This document shows, piece after piece, positions 53,249-64,000 of a stretch of DNA of 64,000 nucleotides; position 1 is the stretch's first letter; each line of letters opens with the position of its first letter. The position numbers were made by a program, and so were the translations under genes. The notes beneath the pieces are model-generated. The model was not told the origin of the DNA. It searched no databases and was given only the letters and a program-made list of their open reading frames with translations. Origin of the DNA: Verrucomicrobiota bacterium (GTDB lineage: Bacteria; Chlamydiota; Chlamydiia; Chlamydiales; Rhabdochlamydiaceae); the NCBI GenBank assembly GCA_018239665.1, contig JAFEGV010000003.1, positions 1-64,000 on the forward strand, read 5' to 3'.

Positions 53249-53264
53249 TCGTCCAAGATTCCAA

Positions 53265-57446
<4,182 letters not shown>

Positions 57447-57447
<1 letters not shown>

Positions 57448-58244
57448 CACCCTCGCTTCAAAAATGAACGGACCGCCTCGCAGAATGCTTGAGGGCATTC
57501 GACGGGAGAGACATGTCCTACGCCGCGGAACACATGCAATCGGGCGTTGGGAATTTTTGCCGCCAGCTCTTCTGCGCTCTTTGGCGGGCATAGACGGTCT
57601 TCATCGCCTGCTAAGATCAGCGGCGCTGTTTTGATCTGCGGATACCAGCTTCTGGAATCGAATTTCATCAGTGCATCGCACTGCCTGGCCAGCCCTTCAG
57701 GGGTTGCCGGGTTCGGATTTTCCTCTTGGAGCCGGATAAACAGCTCGCAGAACTCCGGGTTGTCGATCAACGCATCGGAAAAAAGCCAAGGGATGATCAA
57801 CTCGGCAAGCCTTTTTCTAGGAACCCCGTCCTGGAGCAAGTTCAGGTTGCCGACAAGGGCGGCTCTTGCGGCCGGAGTGAGCTTGATCACTGCTTGGGCG
57901 ATGATCGTCTTGCCGATTTTATCCATGAACCGATGGGCAAGCACCTGCACGATACCCCCTCCCATCGAATGGCCTAGAACAGCAGGCCTCTCCAGTTTTA
58001 GCGCGTCGATGAGGTGAACCACATCTTCCGCCATCGTTTCAATCGTAAACGAGTCTTTAAATGCCTCGGTTTTGCCGACTCCCCGGTGATCAAAAAGGAC
58101 CAGTTGAAAATCCCGCGCCAGCTCTTCCCTTACCCCGCTCCACAGGTTAAGATCGCAGCTATATCCAGCAATTAAAACTAAAGGAGGCCCTTTTCCCTCG
58201 GTCTCATAGTAAAAACGCTCATTGCCCAGCGTTAAATGCGGCAT
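57447..58244 (-). CDS. Alpha/beta hydrolase
   Basis: A 265-residue alpha/beta-fold hydrolase. Nucleophile elbow GHSMGGG (Ser near residue 95), acid Asp in AGDEDRLCP, and His in GVGHVSPVE form the triad. The oxyanion region is LIAGYSCDLNLW. Start ATG 58244 has GGAGGAAGG upstream; the in-frame extension to 58283 is not needed. Translationally coupled to glgB by a one-base overlap. Substrate unknown. Confidence 0.92.
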
Positions 58245-58372
58245 CGTCCTTCCTCCGGGTTTACAATAGACATTACCAGACAAGACAACAAAGTAAAACT
58301 ATTTCTTTAAAAATTGCATCCAATCAAATACCCCTGTTATCCTCTGCTTCAAAAAGACCTGAGGGATCTGCC

Positions 58373-58837
58373 ATGGACACAGCCCGCGCGCCAACATCTA
58401 TCTCCAAAAGAACGGGGGCCTTTGTCCATGCCTATTTGATCCTCCGCAAAGAAAATCTGATCCTCCTTCAATTGAGACAAAATACTGGCTACTGCGACGG
58501 GCAGTGGAGCTTTGCAGCAGGCAAAGTCGAAGACAACGAGCCGGCATCATCTGCGATGGTCCGGGAAGCCAAGGAAGAACTTGGGATCGATATCTGTCCT
58601 TCCCATCTCAAAGTCGCCCATGTGATGCATAGAAAGACCAATCAGTTCAATGTCGATGTCTTTTTCGATTGCACCCGTTGGGAGGGCAGCCTTGAGAACA
58701 AAGAGATGCAAAAATGCGCAGAAATGGGATTTTTCCCCCTCGACGCACTCCCCTCTCCTCTTGTCGACTACAATAAGACAGCCTTGGACTTCATTGCTGA
58801 AGGGGTCCTTTATTCAGAGCTAGGATGGAATGGATGA
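58373..58837 (+). CDS. Nudix hydrolase
   Basis: A 154-residue Nudix protein hydrolysing nucleoside diphosphate derivatives. The Nudix box GKVEDNEPASSAMVREAKEE-LGI fits GX5EX7REUXEEXGU. First gene of a compact plus-strand cassette of five small enzymes (58373-60752). House-cleaning of damaged nucleotides or conversion of a dinucleotide is possible; the substrate cannot be read from sequence. Confidence 0.92.
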   Translation: MDTARAPTSISKRTGAFVHAYLILRKENLILLQLRQNTGYCDGQWSFAAGKVEDNEPASSAMVREAKEELGIDICPSHLKVAHVMHRKTNQFNVDVFFDCTRWEGSLENKEMQKCAEMGFFPLDALPSPLVDYNKTALDFIAEGVLYSELGWNG

Positions 58838-59376
58838 TCTTGGAAAAAGAATTCTACTTTGTCCGGCATGGCCAGACAGACCACAACATTTTAGAAGGAA
58901 AGGACAAAGGGGACCATCCCCATGATATTTCCCTCAACGCAACTGGTAAAGCGCAAGCTGCTTTGATCGAGCCGATCATAGCAGCGCTTCCCGTTCAAAC
59001 CGTCTGCGTCAGCCCGACGCAGCGCACGAAAGAGACAAAGGCCATTGCAGCATCGCGCTTAGCTGTCCCCCATTTCGAAATCGAAGAGCTCGGCGAATGC
59101 ACGATGCGCATCTGGAAGGAGCTGGTCACACTGGGCATGTACTGCTCTCTACCCAAAGAAGGCCCTGCCTGGCACTTCTTTGACCGGGTCCGAAGAGGCA
59201 TCAACCACGCCCTGTCAATGCCCGGGCCTGCGTTGATCGTTGCGCATGGTGGAGTCCACTGGGCAACATGCTGTCTGCTCGGAATCAAAGCACATTCTTG
59301 GGCAATCGAAAATTGCGGCATCGTCCACTTTTCCCACACGGAAAAGGAACAATGGACTGCTAAGAGGCTTGCATGA
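58834..59376 (+). CDS. Histidine phosphatase (phosphoglycerate-mutase-like)
   Basis: A 180-residue histidine phosphatase superfamily protein. FYFVRHGQTDHN carries the catalytic RHG near the N-terminus. SPTQRTKETKAIAA and LIVAHGGVHWA (second His) complete the active site. ATG 58834 gives a four-base ATGA overlap with the Nudix gene; an ATG at 58825 would add three residues. The small size suggests a phosphatase rather than a glycolytic mutase. Confidence 0.9.
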   Translation: MILEKEFYFVRHGQTDHNILEGKDKGDHPHDISLNATGKAQAALIEPIIAALPVQTVCVSPTQRTKETKAIAASRLAVPHFEIEELGECTMRIWKELVTLGMYCSLPKEGPAWHFFDRVRRGINHALSMPGPALIVAHGGVHWATCCLLGIKAHSWAIENCGIVHFSHTEKEQWTAKRLA

Positions 59377-59873
59377 AAGCTCAATTCCGCTTCCATTTCA
59401 AGCTGGCCAACGCCAACCAAAAACAAATGATCCAAGCTTGGATCGCCCAAGAGCACATCGCAAAATGGCTTCACGGCCAAGGGCTGCGCAACACGTTAGA
59501 AGACCTGGAGAAGTTTTTCCATGGAAGCTCCTGGGCAAAGCACTGGATCGCCTACGATGGCCCCACACCTTTCGCCTATCTCCTCACATCTGAAGAAGGA
59601 AAAGAGGCGGTCACGCTCGACCTGTTCATCTGCGACCTCAGTTACCTTGGCAGAGGATTGGGGGTCCAATTGATCCATGAGTTTGTCATGAGCCAATTTC
59701 CCGCCAAAAAAGAGGTCCTGATCGATCCCGAAGCAACGAACACGCGGGCGATCCACGTTTACACGAAAGCAGGCTTTGAAGTCACAGGAGAATTCATTGC
59801 TCCCTGGCATCCTGTTCCCCACCTCCAAATGCGGCTTAAAATCGAAGATCTGCTGAAAAAAATGAAGGGGTAG
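59373..59873 (+). CDS. GNAT acetyltransferase (AAC(6')/IucB-like)
   Basis: A 166-residue N-acetyltransferase. The acetyl-CoA-binding LSYLGRGLGVQLIHEFV loop and the IDPEATNTRAIHVYTKAGFEVTGEF strand (shown as IDPEATNTRAIHVY then TKAGFEVTGEF) match aminoglycoside 6'-acetyltransferases and siderophore-type GNATs. ATGA overlap with the previous gene. Natural substrate unknown; antibiotic resistance should not be assumed. Confidence 0.88.
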   Translation: MKAQFRFHFKLANANQKQMIQAWIAQEHIAKWLHGQGLRNTLEDLEKFFHGSSWAKHWIAYDGPTPFAYLLTSEEGKEAVTLDLFICDLSYLGRGLGVQLIHEFVMSQFPAKKEVLIDPEATNTRAIHVYTKAGFEVTGEFIAPWHPVPHLQMRLKIEDLLKKMKG

Positions 59874-59874
59874 C

Positions 59875-60378
59875 ATGCTTCTTGCCCCATTGAGCCGTGA
59901 GATCCATCAAGAATATACCAAGCTAAAACAACAGATCGAATCAGCTCCCGCTTCTTTCCGATTTGAAAAAGCCATTAAGAGCGCAAATGAGGTTGTCAGC
60001 ATCGCCGATCTGATCGCCTATCAAATCGGATGGGGCAAAGCCGTCATCCGATGGTATCATGCAGGACTGAGCTCAGAAACACCGATCATGCCCGGCGATG
60101 GGTTCACCGCATGGAACTACACGGCAATCGCCCAGCATTTTTATCAAACATACCGCTACTCGTGCCCTGAAGAACAAAACGATGCCTTCGATCAAGTCGT
60201 CGCAGAGCTCATCGCAATCACGGAACAGGAGCATCAAATGGGACGGCTGGACCAAGAGGACGTCTGGCCCTGGTGCACCTTGCAGTCGGGCAAGCAGTGG
60301 CCGCTGAGCAAATGGATCAGGGTCAACTCCTGCGCTCCCTACAAACGTGCGCGGAATCTCATTCGAACTAGCATTTAA
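59875..60378 (+). CDS. ClbS/DfsB-like four-helix protein
   Basis: A 167-residue protein of the ClbS/DfsB (DUF1706) type, a DinB-related helical bundle. Typical pieces are SIADLIAYQIGWGKAVIRW near residue 42 and the C-terminal WPLSKWIRVNSCAPYKRARN. ClbS itself inactivates the genotoxin colibactin in its producers, while most homologues have unknown roles. It starts one base after the stop of the GNAT gene. Confidence 0.82.
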   Translation: MLLAPLSREIHQEYTKLKQQIESAPASFRFEKAIKSANEVVSIADLIAYQIGWGKAVIRWYHAGLSSETPIMPGDGFTAWNYTAIAQHFYQTYRYSCPEEQNDAFDQVVAELIAITEQEHQMGRLDQEDVWPWCTLQSGKQWPLSKWIRVNSCAPYKRARNLIRTSI

Positions 60379-60392
60379 ACTTTGGAGGAACA

Positions 60393-60752
60393 ATGGACAA
60401 GGTCAACGTTTCAGATAAATTTAAGCTGTTCAGCGCCCATTGGACGCCAAAGATCCTTGGCGAGGTCAATGGATCCTACGTCAAAATTTTCAAGGCCAAA
60501 GGAGAGTTCGTTTGGCATAGTCATGAACACGATGATGAATTTTTCTTAGTGATCAAGGGGCAGCTCCACATCAAATTAAGAGACAAAGAGATCATCTTGA
60601 ACGAAGGGGAATTTTTCATCGTTCCTAAAGGAGTTGAACACCTCCCTTATGCGAACGAAGAAGCTCATGTGTTACTGTTCGAGCCCAAGGAAGTGATCAA
60701 TACGGGAGATGCGGCATCAGAAAAGACCGTCGCAAATCCCGAATGGATTTAG
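60393..60752 (+). CDS. Cupin-domain protein
   Basis: A 119-residue single-domain cupin. WHSHEHDDEFFLVIKGQLHI is motif 1 with two His and a Glu as metal ligands. FIVPKGVEHLPYANEE is motif 2 with the last His. GGAGG precedes ATG 60393. Last gene of the small-enzyme cassette; its end overlaps the convergent aminotransferase by four bases. Confidence 0.9.
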   Translation: MDKVNVSDKFKLFSAHWTPKILGEVNGSYVKIFKAKGEFVWHSHEHDDEFFLVIKGQLHIKLRDKEIILNEGEFFIVPKGVEHLPYANEEAHVLLFEPKEVINTGDAASEKTVANPEWI

Positions 60753-61912
60753 GAAAATGCTCGCTTAAACTTTTCTCCGATGCCGAATAGACGCTCCTTT
60801 GGCTCGTTGGAAAAAACGAGGCGCACATATTTTGCAGCGTCTTTGCCCCACCCGATCATCGGCGTCGCTGCGACCTGCGCCTTTTCAAACAGCTTTTGCA
60901 CAGCTTCTTCCGATGTCATCCCAAGCGCCGTCGCATCGAAGAGCATCGACCAGCCGGCATGCGGCGGGACTACGTTGAACGGCCCCAGTTCATCGAGCAA
61001 AATGTTGCGCCGCTCTTCCCAGATGCGGACCGCCTCTTTTAAACCGTCATCGGAGGCATTGAGCCCTGCGGCAACGCCAGCCATGCTGATCCCCGTTTGG
61101 CAGACTACGTTCGAGATGCTGACGAGGCCAATATCGTTCATGATGCTTTTGGGAGCGACCACCCAGCCCACCCGCCAACCGATCATTCTGAGCTCTTTCG
61201 AAGCTGCGCCCACTGTGATCGTCCGCTGCCTCATTTCAGGAAAAGAGGCAGGATGGACGACGGTCCGCTGATCATAGAGGATCCTCTCCATGGCAGCATC
61301 ATAGAGCAGCCAAAGGTCGTTGTCCCTGCAGATCCGGCAAACCGCTTCCCATTCTTCTCTTGAGAACACATGGCCTGTCGGCATTCCGGGGCTTGCGCAA
61401 AACACCCGCGTGCGCGAAGTGACCGCTTTGCTCAAAGCAACTTGGTCCAAGGCCCACCCTTTTTTTGTCGGGACCAGAGGAACATAGACGGGAACTCCTC
61501 CTGCCAGATAGATCCGGTTGATAATGCCCGCGTAGGTCGGATCTGTCACAATGACCTCGTCGCCGGGTTCCAAAAGCGCGAGCAGGCAATTGAGGATGCC
61601 CGACATCCCTCCGGCTGTAATGATGCACTCGCTGCGCCAATCGTATTCGACATTGCTGACGCGGGCCACTCGGTCCGCCGCCGCTTTTCTTAGCTCGTCG
61701 AGCCCAAAAAACGGCAAATAGCTGTTATTCTCATCTTTATCCACACCGGAACGGGTCACATCGATTGCAACGCTTGGAGGCGGAATATCGGTATCCAGGT
61801 TTTCCAATCGGAGCATTTCTGGGCGCTCCGCAGCATCGGCCGCGTTGCCCATTTTATCAACTCCAATCCCCATCATATGGGCAAGCCGGGACGCTTTTGA
61901 ACGATTCGGCAT
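60749..61912 (-). CDS. PLP-dependent class I/II aminotransferase
   Basis: A 387-residue fold-type I aminotransferase. The Schiff-base lysine is in GAASKELRMIGWRVGW. The substrate loop normally NPNNPTG reads SPGMPTGHVFS. The Tyr/Asp cofactor region is LWLLYDAAMERILYD. An arginine for the substrate carboxylate is in YVRLVFSNEP. Divergent from a YheO-type regulator gene, which probably controls it. Confidence 0.9.
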   Translation of the reverse strand: MPNRSKASRLAHMMGIGVDKMGNAADAAERPEMLRLENLDTDIPPPSVAIDVTRSGVDKDENNSYLPFFGLDELRKAAADRVARVSNVEYDWRSECIITAGGMSGILNCLLALLEPGDEVIVTDPTYAGIINRIYLAGGVPVYVPLVPTKKGWALDQVALSKAVTSRTRVFCASPGMPTGHVFSREEWEAVCRICRDNDLWLLYDAAMERILYDQRTVVHPASFPEMRQRTITVGAASKELRMIGWRVGWVVAPKSIMNDIGLVSISNVVCQTGISMAGVAAGLNASDDGLKEAVRIWEERRNILLDELGPFNVVPPHAGWSMLFDATALGMTSEEAVQKLFEKAQVAATPMIGWGKDAAKYVRLVFSNEPKERLFGIGEKFKRAFS

Positions 61913-62033
61913 GCAGACCTCCTCTGTGTTCTTTTCCCGAAAATTTTAGCACCGCCCTCCGATTTTGTCAATTTGTAAAATATTGACAGAATGTCTAAAC
62001 CATGATAAGATAAAACCAATAAAGAAGGAGCTT

Positions 62034-62657
62034 ATGGCCAAATCCGATTTCACAGCCCTTTGGAAGCAATATGAGCCAATGATCAAGGCGATCGTAGAGC
62101 TTTTCCATCCGTTTGCGGAGGCCGCCGTCCATGACCTTGAAAAAGGGAGGATCGTCGCCCTCTACCACAACCTCTCGCAAAGAAATGTTGGCGATCGCTC
62201 TCCCCTCCATGAGCTGAAAGTGGAGACAAAGGACTTTCCCGATTATTTTGAGCCCTATTACAAGGAAAATCGGGATGGACGCCCGCTTAAATGCACATCC
62301 ATTACTCTGCGGAATTCAAAAGGGAAAGCGATCGGCCTGATCTGCATCAACGTGGACGTCAGCGCCTTTCAAGAGACCCGTCAAGCTTTAGAAAGGTTCC
62401 TTAAGACTCCTGAAAAAGCAAGGAATCCAGTCGAACTATACGGCGGGCAATGCGAAGAGCAAGTCACAGCAATCATCCAAGGCTACCTCGATGACAACCG
62501 CCTAAAGCTGAACTTTTTGGACCGGGAGCGCAAAAAACAGATCGTCCAACACCTTTTCCAAAAGGGAATTTTCAACTATAAGAACGCAGTTCCCTTCATC
62601 GCGAAAAAATTAAAAATTTCCCGCGCGAGCATCTACAATTACATCAAAGAGGTCTAA
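62034..62657 (+). CDS. YheO/DauR-type transcriptional regulator
   Basis: A 207-residue regulator. An N-terminal YheO-like PAS domain (KAIVELFHPFAEAAVHDLEK to LICINVDVSAF) is followed by a C-terminal helix-turn-helix (FIAKKLKISRASIYNYIKEV). AAGGAG lies just before ATG 62034, so the frame's extension to 61965 is not used. Divergent from the aminotransferase gene with ~120 bases between starts, the common layout for a ligand-responsive regulator of amino-acid use; that link is inference. Confidence 0.88.
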   Translation: MAKSDFTALWKQYEPMIKAIVELFHPFAEAAVHDLEKGRIVALYHNLSQRNVGDRSPLHELKVETKDFPDYFEPYYKENRDGRPLKCTSITLRNSKGKAIGLICINVDVSAFQETRQALERFLKTPEKARNPVELYGGQCEEQVTAIIQGYLDDNRLKLNFLDRERKKQIVQHLFQKGIFNYKNAVPFIAKKLKISRASIYNYIKEV

Positions 62658-62826
62658 GAACCTATCCCAGTAATAATTTTCGTCGATTTTCAGGATTATT
62701 TTGGTCGATTTTCGATCCAAAAACCAGGGATAATATACAATTGTCGATATTACCCCTGGTTTTTGGATCGAAAATCGGCTCAAAAGAACCGGAAAATCAA
62801 CTGAAACTTTTTACTGGGATAGGTTC
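62658..62826. mobile_element. 169-bp foldback/MITE-like element 4
   Basis: Almost complete palindrome: GAACCTATCCCAGTAA at the left end is repeated inverted at the right, followed inward by GATTTTC, GATTTTCGATCC and AAAAACCAGGG on both sides, so the whole element folds into one long hairpin centred near 62742. It directly abuts the start of the YbaK-like gene (ATG 62831) and begins one base after the regulator's stop codon. Confidence 0.8.
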
Positions 62827-62830
62827 AACC

Positions 62831-63307
62831 ATGTTAATGACCAAAAACGCCCAAACGATCCAAGAGATCCTGATCCAAAGAGGGATCGATACAAAGGTCA
62901 TCGAATTTTCTTCCAGCACCCGCACGGCGGCAGATGCTGCGCATGCCATCGGCTGCGATGTCGCCCAGATCTTAAAATCCCTTATTTTTCGCACAAAGAA
63001 TACCCATCGTCCCATCCTAGTCCTCGTCAGCGGAGCCAACCGCGCCAATGAACAATTGGTCGAAGCATCTGTTGGCGAAGAGATCGTTAAGGCCGATGCC
63101 GATTTTACGCGGGAGGTCACAGGCTTTGCCATTGGAGGGATCCCACCTATTGGACATAAACAAAAAATCGAAACGTACATAGACGAAGACCTGCTCAAGC
63201 TCAACGAACTCTGGGCAGCAGCCGGCACCCCACATTCCGTATTCAGCATCAGCTCTCATCTGATCGTCGGTTTGACAGAGGGAAGAGTCATCAAAGTCAA
63301 GTCATAG
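62831..63307 (+). CDS. YbaK/EbsC-type aminoacyl-tRNA editing protein
   Basis: A 158-residue trans-editing domain protein of the YbaK/ProX group, which hydrolyses mischarged tRNA. AAHAIGCDVAQILKSLIFR contains the conserved Lys. TGFAIGGIPPIGH is the family GGxxPxGH motif, and AAGTPHSVFSIS the GxxxH-like end. The frame continues upstream into foldback element 4, so ATG 62831 is taken as start. Confidence 0.9.
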   Translation: MLMTKNAQTIQEILIQRGIDTKVIEFSSSTRTAADAAHAIGCDVAQILKSLIFRTKNTHRPILVLVSGANRANEQLVEASVGEEIVKADADFTREVTGFAIGGIPPIGHKQKIETYIDEDLLKLNELWAAAGTPHSVFSISSHLIVGLTEGRVIKVKS

Positions 63308-63549
63308 CGCCAAAGGGCTATTCCGCTGCAAGCCACTTATTTTAAATAAGTTAGTTCTATAATTGAGCAAAGCCATTAAAGCCAACGCTTCACGTTTCCT
63401 CTAATTATTTCACGAGAAATTGAATTTCGAAGTGTCATTAATTACATTTTTATTTATAATTTGGATTAAAATAAAAATCTGCAAATTAATTTTACTCAAA
63501 AATCCACCTCAGCATTAATTTATAAACAGAAATAAGGATGGCTGTAACT

Positions 63550-64000
63550 ATGTCTTACTTCTCAGGTTTAGAAGCTCTAAACGCGTATTACCCCCATCTA
63601 ATCATGAACAATGAAGCCTCTTCAAAAAATGAAGGGGATGGCGATGAGGCGCAAGGCTCGCCAAATCAAGTCAAACACCTGACCTTCGAAGACTGGAAAA
63701 AGCTTAAAAGAAAAGTTCCTTCCGAATGTAAAGATCTGATGGATCGTGCTGAAAAGCTTTGCCTCAAGACTTTTCCATCTCAAAAACTTTCACAAAATGT
63801 GACTTTTCTTGTCCATGAGCTCATTAGAACTCTTCCTTCCGCTAATACAGTTGCTGATGATCGGAAGGATACGCTGGTTGTAATGCCTTTTGAAACACAG
63901 GGACGATCGGATCAAAATGAAGCTCTAAAAGAAGTCTGGAAACACGAATTAATGGCCAAACTTCAAGCCCAAAAGGCATTTTATATTGTTGAAGACGGTC
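63550..64000 (+). CDS. Orphan protein, truncated by the window edge
   Basis: Open frame of at least 150 codons from ATG 63550 (AAGGATGG upstream) running off the right edge. It begins MSYFSGLEALNAYYPHL and is Lys/Glu-rich and probably helical, with no signal peptide or membrane segment in the visible part. Family not recognised. The ~240-base upstream region is very AT-rich, like that before the kinase-like gene and the Asn/Gln-rich orphan. Confidence 0.7.
   Translation, partial: MSYFSGLEALNAYYPHLIMNNEASSKNEGDGDEAQGSPNQVKHLTFEDWKKLKRKVPSECKDLMDRAEKLCLKTFPSQKLSQNVTFLVHELIRTLPSANTVADDRKDTLVVMPFETQGRSDQNEALKEVWKHELMAKLQAQKAFYIVEDG

Overview
The window reads as a chromosomal segment from a member of the Chlamydiae, most likely an amoeba-associated (chlamydia-related) lineage such as the Waddliaceae. 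The main evidence is gene order. The run rpmE-prfA-prmC-ffh-rpsP-trmD-rplS-rnhB-gmk-(small ORF)-metG-recD matches the C. trachomatis block CT022 to CT033. The run (CT845-like)-tadA-rpsO-pnp-ftsH-tilS-permease pair matches CT845 to CT838. The long 918-residue FtsH, MOMP-like porin, Inc-like membrane protein and eukaryote-like proteins agree with this. The species assignment is inference; no rRNA or tRNA was seen.

Layout. 1-2.3 kb: recD2. 2.3-15 kb: an accessory island between recD2 and metG, which are neighbours in Chlamydia. It holds four tandem paralogues of unknown function (the third broken by a nonsense codon), TspO, an NAD-binding epimerase-like protein, a giant glycine-rich autotransporter, a mitochondrial-carrier-like protein, a secreted beta-helix protein and a MOMP-like outer-membrane protein. 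15-28 kb: the conserved translation and secretion block on the minus strand, interrupted by a yicC gene, a hybrid histidine kinase downstream of rnhB and a plus-strand serine/threonine-kinase-like gene. 28-43 kb: the second conserved block (tadA, rpsO, pnp, ftsH, tilS, lptF, lptG), with an Inc-like coiled-coil protein and a secreted HEXXGH putative metalloprotease added, then a PAP2 phosphatase. 43-58 kb: housekeeping genes (aldo/keto reductase, SpeD-like protein, M32 carboxypeptidase, thioesterase, rpsI, rplM, miaB, ligA, glgB, alpha/beta hydrolase) interspersed with orphan proteins. 58-63.3 kb: a compact cassette of small detoxification or repair-type enzymes (Nudix, phosphoglycerate-mutase-like, GNAT, ClbS/DfsB-like, cupin), then an aminotransferase with a divergent YheO-type regulator and a YbaK-like editing protein. 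A truncated orphan gene runs off the right edge.

Four intergenic regions hold 144-176 bp imperfect palindromes with long terminal inverted repeats (28087-28261, 29979-30122, 40050-40225, 62658-62826). They have different sequences but a common architecture, like foldback or MITE elements. One sits exactly at the junction of the two Chlamydia-syntenic blocks. Another appears to supply the -35 hexamer of the pnp promoter. Strong intrinsic terminators separate most transcription units.

The most notable proteins are the mitochondrial-carrier-like protein, the tandem paralogue array, the SpeD-like protein lacking the canonical pyruvoyl serine, the HEXXGH secreted protein and the Inc-like protein. 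All functional statements come from motif reading without database searches.
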